This document shows, piece after piece, positions 18,921 through 26,078 of a stretch of DNA of 64,000 nucleotides. The notes beneath the pieces are model-generated. The model did not search any database and was not told the origin of the DNA. It saw nothing but the letters and a program-made list of their open reading frames with translations. The stretch's first letter is position 1. Every line of letters begins with the position of its first letter. The translations under genes were made by a program, and so were the position numbers. Origin of the DNA: an uncultured Lachnospiraceae bacterium (GTDB lineage: Bacteria > Bacillota > Clostridia > Lachnospirales > Lachnospiraceae); contig CAKRYY010000011.1 of NCBI GenBank assembly GCA_934432885.1, positions 1-64,000 of the forward strand, written 5' to 3'.

Positions 18921-19997
18921 ATGCGTAATTTACCTATTGCAAAGCTGTATCCCGGCATGATTACCGCCGAGGATGTTTATGCAGAGGGCAGCTCAAGGCT
19001 CCTGCTTCCAAAGGGGCTTGTCCTTACCGACCGCTCTATTACCAGACTGGAGCTGTATTCTATCTTTTCCGTAAAGGTCGAATCTTCCGAGGATACTTCA
19101 AATCCTCCCATTCCAGATGACATTTCTTTGTCTGAACGTGTACGCACTTCTCCGGAATTTCGTAATTTTTCCCGTAAATACGATCAGGATATCAGTCTTC
19201 TGGAAACTTCCTTAAATGATATTGTCCGGCAGAATACACCGCTTAATACAGACGCTCTGATGGCAGACCTCATCGGTTTATTGAATACCAGCGACGGCAG
19301 GGTCAACATTTTTGATATGCTTACCAATCTGCGCAGCTATGATGACTTAACGTATGCACATGCCATCAACGTTGCTTTAATCTGCCATATTTTTGCGCAA
19401 TGGCTGCACTATTCCCCTGAAGAGGTCGAGCTTGCAACACTCTGCGGTCTGCTGCATGACATCGGCAAGCTGATGGTTCCCGAAGAGATTCTCAAAAAGC
19501 CGGCTGCGCTTTCTGATGAAGAATATGAAATCATAAAGACGCACACCGTAAAAGGCTATCAAAAGCTGAGACAGTGCAATGCAGACCTGCGCATCTGCAA
19601 CGCCGCTCTGATGCACCATGAGCGCTATGATGGCTCTGGTTATCCGCTCGGCTTACAGAGAGAGCAGATTTCACCGCTTGCATCTCTTGTCAGTCTTGCA
19701 GACGTGTATGACGCAATGACCTCAGCCAGAGTTTACAGAGGTCCGCTCTGCCCGTTCTATGTCATTTCCCTGATTGAAGCGGAAGGCTATCAGAAATATG
19801 CGCCGGGCTACCTGCTTACCTTTCTGGAAAATATCGTAAATACCTATCTGCTTCATACAGTACGGCTCAGCAATGGCGAAGAAGGCAAGATTGTATACAT
19901 TAACAGGCAGCAGATTTCTGCGCCGACCGTCAAGGTTGCAAACCGTTATATTGACCTTTCTGCGCAGCCAGATTTATCTATCGTCAGCATTTTATAA
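18921..19997 (+). CDS. HD-GYP domain cyclic-di-GMP phosphodiesterase
   Basis: Cytoplasmic 358-residue protein predicted to hydrolyse c-di-GMP. The N-terminal approx. 110 residues form a regulatory segment seen in many Clostridial HD-GYP proteins (LYPGMITAEDVYAEG, then KGLVLTDRSITRLE). The HD-GYP domain (about 140-310) has HAINVALICHIFAQWL, LLHDIGKLMVP (the HD pair), HHERYDGSGYPLGL (GYP motif) and SLADVYDAMTSARVYR. All metal-ligand positions I can recognise are present. It is divergent from the metK leader, has its own consensus promoter, and ends in a shared bidirectional terminator. Confidence 0.93.
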   Translation: MRNLPIAKLYPGMITAEDVYAEGSSRLLLPKGLVLTDRSITRLELYSIFSVKVESSEDTSNPPIPDDISLSERVRTSPEFRNFSRKYDQDISLLETSLNDIVRQNTPLNTDALMADLIGLLNTSDGRVNIFDMLTNLRSYDDLTYAHAINVALICHIFAQWLHYSPEEVELATLCGLLHDIGKLMVPEEILKKPAALSDEEYEIIKTHTVKGYQKLRQCNADLRICNAALMHHERYDGSGYPLGLQREQISPLASLVSLADVYDAMTSARVYRGPLCPFYVISLIEAEGYQKYAPGYLLTFLENIVNTYLLHTVRLSNGEEGKIVYINRQQISAPTVKVANRYIDLSAQPDLSIVSIL

Positions 19998-20014
19998 GCC
20001 TGCACAGCAGACAA

Positions 20015-20052
20015 AAATCCCCTCCTGCCATTTTTTAGCAAAGAGGGGATTT
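20015..20052. terminator. Bidirectional terminator between HD-GYP gene and murA
   Basis: AAATCCCCTC (20015-20024) pairs perfectly with GAGGGGATTT (20043-20052). A-rich sequence lies before it and T-rich sequence after it, so it can serve both convergent genes. Confidence 0.88.
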
Positions 20053-20086
20053 ATTATCTTATCTTTTATTTTTCCAGAGCTCAGGC

Positions 20087-21382
20087 TCATCCAACTCTGA
20101 GTCTGAATTTCTGCAACGCTTTCTCCGTATCCACAATTTCAATCTGAGCGCCCAGGCTTTGCAGCTTCTGTGGGAAATCCTCATAGCCCCTTTCGATATA
20201 ACGTATCTCGTCAATCGTCGTAAAGCCCTCCGCTGCCAGTCCTGCAAGGACAAGCGCTGCACCCGCCCGTAAATCCGGTGCCGTAATGCTCGCGCCGGTG
20301 TACCGGTCCACACCGTCAATAATCGCTGTATTGCTCTCTACCTTGATGCTTGCCCCCATACGGGTCAGCTCATCCACGTATTTAAAGCGGTTCTCAAAAA
20401 TACTTTCCGTCACGATGCTGGTACCCGACGAAAGTCCAAGCGCCACCGCAATCTGCGGCTGCATATCCGTCGGGAAGCCCGGATAGGGAAGTGTCTTTAC
20501 ATGTGTATGGGAAAGCCGTCTGGAAGCTACCACACGGACAGCATCATCCGACTCCTCTACCTCGCAGCCAATCTCCAAAAGCTTTGCACTGATGGATTCC
20601 AGATGCTTGGGAATTACATTTTTAACAGTAATATCGCCCTTTGTCACCGCTGCAGCGAACATGAACGTACCAGCCTCAATCTGGTCAGGAATAATCGTAT
20701 ACTCCGTGCGGTGCAGCTTTTCCACACCCTTGATACGGATAACATCCGTTCCTGCGCCCTTGATATTCGCACCCATGCTGTTCAAAAAGTTTGCAAGGTC
20801 AACGACATGCGGCTCTTTTGCCGCATTTTCGATAATCGTCTGTCCTTCTGCCATAACGGCAGCCATCATAACGTTAATCGTCGCGCCTACTGTCACCACA
20901 TCCATATAGATATGGCTGCCCTTTAAATGCTCTGCCTGCGCAATAATCAGTCCATGCGCAATATTGACCTCTGCACCAAGCGCACGAAAACCCTTGATAT
21001 GCTGGTCAATCGGTCTGCTGCCGATATTACAGCCGCCTGGCAGCGCAACCTCCGCTTTTTTATATTTGCCAAGAAGCGCCCCCAGCAGATAATAGGACGC
21101 TCTTATTTTTTTGATATAATCGCCGTCAATTACCAAATCATGAATCTGTGAACCATTGATTTTTACCGTATGACGGTCAATCCGTTCTACAATACCGCCG
21201 ATGCTGGAAATTGCCTGCAAAAGTACATTGGTATCCCGTACATCGGGCATATTTTCTATGATTACGCTCTCATCCGTCATAATCGAAGCCGCTAAAATCG
21301 CCAGCGCAGCATTTTTTGCACCACCGATTTCCACTTCTCCTACAAGCGGATTGCCACCTTTGATTGCATATTGTTCCATCAT
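20087..21382 (-). CDS. murA: UDP-N-acetylglucosamine 1-carboxyvinyltransferase
   Basis: First committed step of peptidoglycan synthesis, adding enolpyruvate to UDP-GlcNAc. The 431-residue protein has GGNPLVGEVEIGGAKNAALA (about 9-28), the active-site loop PGGCNIGSRPIDQHI (Cys about 118) and PDQIEAGTFMFAAA (about 237-250). The reactive cysteine is present, so fosfomycin sensitivity at this site is expected; family variants with Asp there are resistant. It has its own promoter. The first or second ATG could start the protein. Confidence 0.97.
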   Translation of the reverse strand: MMEQYAIKGGNPLVGEVEIGGAKNAALAILAASIMTDESVIIENMPDVRDTNVLLQAISSIGGIVERIDRHTVKINGSQIHDLVIDGDYIKKIRASYYLLGALLGKYKKAEVALPGGCNIGSRPIDQHIKGFRALGAEVNIAHGLIIAQAEHLKGSHIYMDVVTVGATINVMMAAVMAEGQTIIENAAKEPHVVDLANFLNSMGANIKGAGTDVIRIKGVEKLHRTEYTIIPDQIEAGTFMFAAAVTKGDITVKNVIPKHLESISAKLLEIGCEVEESDDAVRVVASRRLSHTHVKTLPYPGFPTDMQPQIAVALGLSSGTSIVTESIFENRFKYVDELTRMGASIKVESNTAIIDGVDRYTGASITAPDLRAGAALVLAGLAAEGFTTIDEIRYIERGYEDFPQKLQSLGAQIEIVDTEKALQKFRLRVG

Positions 21383-21410
21383 TCAACCTCAACCTTTAAA
21401 ACTATTAAAG

Positions 21411-21438
21411 AGTATAACACATTTCCCTCATTTGTAAA
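21411..21438 (-). promoter_or_regulatory. Promoter of murA
   Basis: TTTACA (21433-21438), a 16-nt spacer and TATACT (21411-21416) on the minus strand, about 28 nt before the murA start. Confidence 0.78.
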
Positions 21439-21468
21439 GCCGAAAGAATCAGATATAGCATGCTCTCT

Positions 21469-23037
21469 TTAGTTCAGGTATTTCAGTGGATTCACCTGTG
21501 AACCACCAATCAATATTTCAAAATGGACATGCGGACCCGTGCTGCGTCCGGTATTTCCGCTCAGGGCAATTTTCTGTCCCTGTGATACCTTCTGCCCTGC
21601 TTTGACTAAAATCTTGCTCAGGTGCCCATACCGCGTCTGTCTGCCGTCTCCATGGTCAATATAAACGACATAGCCATAGCCGCTCCCCCAGCCTGCCTTG
21701 GATACTGTTCCTCCAGAGGACGCCATAACGGCAGTGCCGACCGGCGTCGCCCAGTCAATACCTTTATGATAGGAAGAAGCTCCCTTCGTCGGCGCATTTC
21801 TCCTGCCAAAGCCAGAGGAAAGCCTTCCACCGGAAATCGGTTTTAAGTAGGTAGGAGGAATCTTGGTTCCCCGCTCTACAATCTTTGGAACAGCTTCCAT
21901 CGTGATTTCTTCTTTTTGTATTTCTCTGCCGGTCTCTGTATCATTGCGATAGGAAATGACCGCCACCACCTTGCGGTGTCCGGCAGACGGCTCCTGTCTG
22001 GTTACCTGCTCTGTCGTATACCAGTCGTCATTGTCAATGTAAACAATGTCCGCCTCATAATCCTCTTCATAATACTGCTGCTCCTGACGGATTACCGAAA
22101 GCTCCGGCTCTGGTGAGGTTACAATGATTTCATCGCCAATGCGAATCATGGAAGAAGCGCTTTCGATGGTCGGGTTGATTTCAACCAGCTTCTCCATCGA
22201 CAGACCGTTTGCTTCCGCAATCTGTGAAAGTGTGTCTCCTGCAACAACCTCGTATATCTTATTTTTTTCCTGCTCCTTTGTTACCTGATTGACAGCATCT
22301 GACAGCGATGTCAGTTCTCCTGGTGGCAGATATGCCTCCACAACCTCCACCAAATCTCCGTAGGCAAGAGAGCACAATCCCAGTTCATAGTCGGAAAAAT
22401 CCTTTTCCTTATCCGGCTCCACCTCTGCAAGCGCCTCTGACAGCGCCGCATCCAGTCCCGCCTGCTTATGGAAATCCTGTGACTCATTTTCCCTGCGTTC
22501 CTCTTCCTTGCGGTCTGTAATCTGCGTCGTCAGCACATTTAATTCTCTGGTAGGGTCCATCACCAGATGTACGCTGTAGTCCTTTGCCGTATCGTACTTG
22601 TCCAAAACGGCGTTAAGCAGAGAAAGCACCTCGTCCGCGCTGGCAAGGTTGATTGTAAAATCGTTGATTTTTACCGTATAAGAGCGTTCCAGCGTTTCCT
22701 TTTCACTCTTACGCATCACCTGCGCCATGCGCTCTGTCAGCGTTTCTTCGGAGTCCACCTCGCCAAACCAGACTTCCGCGCCTTCCACACTGACCTCTGC
22801 ATCCGTCATGATGGGTGTATCGCTTTCCTTTGCAATCAGCAGACGCGCGTTACGCACGCAGTCCTCCACATCTTCTGCGGCGCTGCAGCCCACTGCGACT
22901 CCATTGAGCGATACATAAAATATATTATTTCCCGTATGCTTAAGTTTTGTGTAACAGGGCAGAAAAAAAGCACTGACAATGACTGCCATAAATATGCCTT
23001 TTATCCATGCCCATCTTATTTTCTTAGAATTCCACAT
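21469..23037 (-). CDS. LysM-G5-M23 cell-wall endopeptidase
   Basis: Membrane-anchored, extracellular 522-residue peptidase. One N-terminal membrane helix (about 12-28) is followed by a long alpha/beta region of unknown family (about 40-260). A LysM domain follows (about 263-312, YEVVAGDTLSQIAEANGLSM), then a G5-like domain (about 345-400, EEITMEAVPKIVERGTKIP) and a LytM/M23 metallopeptidase domain (about 405-522). Zinc and catalytic positions appear in SSYHKGIDWATPVGT and GRSTGPHVHFEILIGG. It is likely a cell-wall or sporulation endopeptidase. The predicted transcription start is almost at the ATG and no good SD lies upstream, so the mRNA may be leaderless. An ATG at codon 17 preceded by AAAAGG is an alternative start. 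Confidence 0.92.
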   Translation of the reverse strand: MWNSKKIRWAWIKGIFMAVIVSAFFLPCYTKLKHTGNNIFYVSLNGVAVGCSAAEDVEDCVRNARLLIAKESDTPIMTDAEVSVEGAEVWFGEVDSEETLTERMAQVMRKSEKETLERSYTVKINDFTINLASADEVLSLLNAVLDKYDTAKDYSVHLVMDPTRELNVLTTQITDRKEEERRENESQDFHKQAGLDAALSEALAEVEPDKEKDFSDYELGLCSLAYGDLVEVVEAYLPPGELTSLSDAVNQVTKEQEKNKIYEVVAGDTLSQIAEANGLSMEKLVEINPTIESASSMIRIGDEIIVTSPEPELSVIRQEQQYYEEDYEADIVYIDNDDWYTTEQVTRQEPSAGHRKVVAVISYRNDTETGREIQKEEITMEAVPKIVERGTKIPPTYLKPISGGRLSSGFGRRNAPTKGASSYHKGIDWATPVGTAVMASSGGTVSKAGWGSGYGYVVYIDHGDGRQTRYGHLSKILVKAGQKVSQGQKIALSGNTGRSTGPHVHFEILIGGSQVNPLKYLN

Positions 23038-23044
23038 ATTTCAT

Positions 23045-23095
23045 ATTCTAGCAGTTAATATTTTACTTGTAAAGAAATTTACGGATTTGTACAAT
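23045..23095. promoter_or_regulatory. Divergent promoters sharing one -35 region
   Basis: Minus promoter for the M23 gene: TTTACA (23068-23073), 17 nt, TAGAAT (23045-23050). Plus promoter for dinB: TTGTAA (23067-23072), 17 nt, TACAAT (23090-23095). The two -35 boxes occupy the same six base pairs, so polymerases should compete for them. Confidence 0.7.
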
Positions 23096-23112
23096 AGAAG
23101 CAGGAGGCCTGC

Positions 23113-24333
23113 ATGGAACGGATTATCTTTCATATTGACGTAAATTCTGCATACTTGAGCTGGACAGCGCTTACGCGTCTTAAAGGCGGTGATGAAACGG
23201 ATCTTCGTCTGATTCCTTCTATTATAGGAGGAGATATGGAGCGCCGTCATGGCGTTGTTCTTGCAAAGTCCATTCCAGCAAAAAAATACGGCATCCGCAC
23301 TGGCGAACCCGTAATAAACGCCCTGCGCAAATGCCCGGGATTGGTTATGGCATCGCCCGACCATGCCCTGTATGCAGACTATTCCCATAAGCTCATGAAA
23401 TATCTGTCCGGCATCTGCCCTGATTTGGAGCAGGTCAGCGTTGACGAATGTTATCTGGACTATACCTCTATCCAGAATTGTTTTCCCAGTCCAAAGGACT
23501 GTGCGGACACAATCCGCAGGGAAGTATTGGCAAAATTTGGATTTACGGTAAATGTTGGCATTTCCAACAGGAAGGTTCTGGCAAAAATGGCTTCTGACTT
23601 TCAAAAGCCGGACCGGACGCACACGCTCTTTTCCTTTGAAATTCAGGACAAGATGTGGCAGCTTCCGGTTTCTTCTCTATTTATGTGCGGTGCCTCCAGC
23701 GTACAGACGCTGCATAAGCTGGGCATTCTCACCATCGGAGAATTAGCCGCCGCAGACCCCGAAATCCTCGAAGCGCATCTCAAAAGTCACGGAAGGCTTC
23801 TGTGGGAGTACGCAAACGGAATCGATGATTCCCCTGTCATTTCCGAGCCGGCAAAGGCAAAGGGCATCGGAAATTCCATTACCCTTGCAAGCGATGTCCT
23901 GACTACGCAGGAAGCGCACTGCACGCTGCTTTCCCTCGCTGAATCCGTTGCCGCAAGGCTCCGCATGGAAGGGCAATGCGCCATGATGGAAAGCGTCGAA
24001 ATCAAATATGCCGATTTTCACAGCGTTTCCCATCAGACAACCTTAAGTGTGCCCACCAATTCCAGTTCTATGCTGTATGAAACCGCCTGCCAGCTTTTTG
24101 ACGAGCTTTGGAATCATGCACCAATCCGGCTGCTCGGCATCCGTACAACAAAGCTTTCCTCTGAAAACGAGCTTATGCCCATACAGCTTTCTTTATTTGA
24201 CACAGCTCCTGTGCAAAATGAAAAGCAGCAGCGGTTAGACCGCGCAGTAGACTCCATCCGCCAGAAATTTGGAAAAGACGCCATCGTCCGGGGCAGTCTG
24301 CTCGGAAAGCAGGATAGCTTCCACAAGCATTAG
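23113..24333 (+). CDS. dinB: Y-family DNA polymerase IV
   Basis: Translesion polymerase of 406 residues. The palm begins FHIDVNSAYLSW (about 6-17). VVLAKSIPAKKYGIRTGEP is at about 49-67, the catalytic acidic pair is in QVSVDECYLDYT (about 113-124), and GISNRKVLAKMASDFQKPD is at about 153-171. Thumb and little-finger domains follow to about 360. The C terminus lacks an obvious beta-clamp QxxLxLF-type motif except QLSLFDTAP (about 363), which probably serves that role. SD AGGAGG precedes the ATG. It is convergent with the XRE gene, stop codons overlapping by 3 nt. I found no clear SOS box. Confidence 0.95.
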   Translation: MERIIFHIDVNSAYLSWTALTRLKGGDETDLRLIPSIIGGDMERRHGVVLAKSIPAKKYGIRTGEPVINALRKCPGLVMASPDHALYADYSHKLMKYLSGICPDLEQVSVDECYLDYTSIQNCFPSPKDCADTIRREVLAKFGFTVNVGISNRKVLAKMASDFQKPDRTHTLFSFEIQDKMWQLPVSSLFMCGASSVQTLHKLGILTIGELAAADPEILEAHLKSHGRLLWEYANGIDDSPVISEPAKAKGIGNSITLASDVLTTQEAHCTLLSLAESVAARLRMEGQCAMMESVEIKYADFHSVSHQTTLSVPTNSSSMLYETACQLFDELWNHAPIRLLGIRTTKLSSENELMPIQLSLFDTAPVQNEKQQRLDRAVDSIRQKFGKDAIVRGSLLGKQDSFHKH

Positions 24334-24596
24334 CCCTCGGCAGAGGTACGCATCCAGCCATTCGGTTTTGCGAGCGTGCCATCCTTTTCCCGATAAAGCA
24401 GCTCTTCCAGAGGCACAGGAATCCCTTCTACAATTTTTCCAAGCGTGGAAATCGTAGGGCTGGATTCTCCCCGTTCAATCTGTCCCAGCATACTCTTGCT
24501 GACGCCTGTTTTTTTCGCCAGCATATCCAGGCTCATTTTTTGAGCCTTTCGGATTCTCTTTAAGTTGCTTCCTATATTTTCTTCCAGTCTGCTCAA
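24330..24596 (-). CDS. Small XRE-family transcriptional regulator
   Basis: This 88-residue protein is mostly one Cro/C1 helix-turn-helix (about 6-62: NLKRIRKAQKMSLDMLAKKT, then SMLGQIERGESSPTISTL), with a short tail. This HTH is typical of SinR/PuuR-like regulators, but the usual C-terminal cupin is absent. The frame is open further upstream. I place the start at TTG 24596, because GGGAGG lies 7 nt before it and because the upstream part overlaps a terminator. Target genes are unknown; the nearest candidates are dinB and the flavin reductase. Confidence 0.82.
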   Translation of the reverse strand: MSRLEENIGSNLKRIRKAQKMSLDMLAKKTGVSKSMLGQIERGESSPTISTLGKIVEGIPVPLEELLYREKDGTLAKPNGWMRTSAEG

Positions 24597-24623
24597 GGTA
24601 TCGCCTCCCTTTGTTTCTAAAAC

Positions 24624-24658
24624 AAAAAAGGCAGAACCAGAGAATCTCTGATGCTGCC
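24624..24658 (-). terminator. Terminator of the flavin reductase gene
   Basis: On the minus strand GGCAG..TCAGAGA..TCTCTGG..CTGCC forms a long interrupted stem (outer arms 24654-24658 and 24630-24634), followed by six T residues. It lies about 70 nt after the flavin reductase stop and just before the XRE start. Confidence 0.85.
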
Positions 24659-24729
24659 CTTTCGTAGCCACTTTTCTTTAATTTTCTATATCATACTTTC
24701 TTTTTTCATCCGCGTCAAGTACATGCCGC

Positions 24730-25293
24730 TTATTTTTTACGCACACTGTAGCCAAAGGTTCCAAGCTGTTTTCCAATCGTATAATATGTGCCATGAGAAT
24801 AAACAATAGGGTCTGCCTTTGCCAGATCAAACTTTCCGTTTTCATCCAGATATGCTTCATCTGCGTGCACTGCCGTCACATTTGCAAGAAACATATCATG
24901 GCTTCCAAGCTCCTGAACGGATGTCACCTTACACTCAATATTAACCGGGCTCTCTGCGATAAGCGGTGCGCCTACAGTCTGCGCCGGAACCGGCGTCAAG
25001 TGCATCTCTTTCCATTTATCAATATCCTTTCCACTTTTAACGCCGCAATAGTCTGTCGCAAACGCCAGCTTTTCTGTTGTCAGATTGATTACAAACTCGC
25101 CCGTTTCCCGTATCATCTGATAAGAATGGCGCTGCGGTCTGACAGAAATAGACACCATCGCCGGATCGCTGCAGATAGTTCCTGTCCAAGCTACCGTAAA
25201 TACATTTTTTTCACCGGAAGCAGAAGCTGCACTAACCAAAACAACCGGAAGCGGATACAGCATATTGCCCGGTTTCCATAATTGTTTTCCCAT
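24730..25293 (-). CDS. Flavin reductase-like FMN-binding protein (flavoredoxin type)
   Basis: Soluble 187-residue split-barrel flavoprotein of the flavin reductase-like domain family. It starts KQLWKPGNMLYPLPVVLVSA, typical of Clostridial flavoredoxins. FTVAWTGTICSDPAMVSISV (about 33-52) and GEFVINLTTEKLAFATDYCG (about 66-85) line the FMN site, and GSHDMFLANVTAVHADE (about 129-145) is near the end. It is thought to pass electrons from NAD(P)H or ferredoxin to flavin partners. It is monocistronic with its own terminator; SD AAAGGAGA precedes the ATG. Confidence 0.9.
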   Translation of the reverse strand: MGKQLWKPGNMLYPLPVVLVSAASASGEKNVFTVAWTGTICSDPAMVSISVRPQRHSYQMIRETGEFVINLTTEKLAFATDYCGVKSGKDIDKWKEMHLTPVPAQTVGAPLIAESPVNIECKVTSVQELGSHDMFLANVTAVHADEAYLDENGKFDLAKADPIVYSHGTYYTIGKQLGTFGYSVRKK

Positions 25294-25346
25294 TCTGTTT
25301 TCTCCTTTTCCTGTATTATCAAAATTTTCAGTCGTTTTTCTTTATA

Positions 25347-25955
25347 TTATATTACGCCAAAGATGCGTGCAATAAGCAGTCCCACGCTGCCAAGCGATGC
25401 AATCAGGGTCAAAACCGTCAGAGCAAGCAGCCTGCCATTTCCTTTTCCTGTCTCTGCAAGCTTTTCTGTCAGCTCTTTTGTCTGCTCCTTAAGTTCATCC
25501 TGTAAGGAGGCCTGCACATTACGGTAAACCTTAACGCTCTCCTTGTGCATAAATTCCTCAAGCGCATCCTGCGCCTTCTGTGTGTTTGCTTCAAAAGCCT
25601 CCTGCTGCTTTTGCATTTTTTCCCAAAGTGCGGCTGCGCCTTCTGTATTTTCTTCAAGCAGCTTTTTACAGTCCTCAGCCAGCTTCCTGCAAGCCTCCAG
25701 CTTTTCTTCATTTGCCTGCGTATCTGTCTGCGGCATCTGCTTCAGCATAGCCTCTGTCTGACCAGCAAGCGCCTTTACCTGCTCCACCGCCTCTATATTT
25801 TTCAAATTGAGCTTCCGCATCTCCTGCATGCACTCGTCGTAAGCCTTTACCTGCTGCCGCAGTCTTTCCAGCTCCTGCGCCTCTGCCTGTGCGTTTGCAC
25901 GAATCATCTCCTGCGCATTAAAACGCTGTGCCAGTTTATCCATAAAATTGTCCAT
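25347..25955 (-). CDS. Coiled-coil protein with C-terminal membrane anchor
   Basis: This 202-residue protein is almost entirely helical, with heptad-like charged and leucine positions from about 20 to 165, and ends in one hydrophobic helix (about 175-198, LLALTVLTLIASLGSVGLLIARI). It should be tail-anchored in the membrane with a cytoplasmic coiled coil. The segment FNAQEMIRANAQAEAQELER is near the start. Two in-frame ATGs precede; 25955 has GGAGGA at proper spacing. I do not recognise a family with a known role. A cell-shape or scaffold function is only a guess. Confidence 0.78.
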   Translation of the reverse strand: MDNFMDKLAQRFNAQEMIRANAQAEAQELERLRQQVKAYDECMQEMRKLNLKNIEAVEQVKALAGQTEAMLKQMPQTDTQANEEKLEACRKLAEDCKKLLEENTEGAAALWEKMQKQQEAFEANTQKAQDALEEFMHKESVKVYRNVQASLQDELKEQTKELTEKLAETGKGNGRLLALTVLTLIASLGSVGLLIARIFGVI

Positions 25956-26078
25956 CCATCTTCCTCCGAACCACATGCTTTTGTCCCATCCTGTTTTGAT
26001 GACCTGAAAGCGTTACAATTTATTTTAGCATCTTGGCAGACAGTTGGCAACCGCTTCCCTTCGCCAAATGCGGGGGTT

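Noticed and set aside
23038-23112. LexA/SOS box for dinB
   Set aside because: No GAAC-N4-GTTC-type or other recognisable SOS dyad is present in the intergenic region.
23041-23622. 193-codon minus-strand frame inside dinB
   Set aside because: It lies wholly under the dinB catalytic region and has no start signal; shadow frame.
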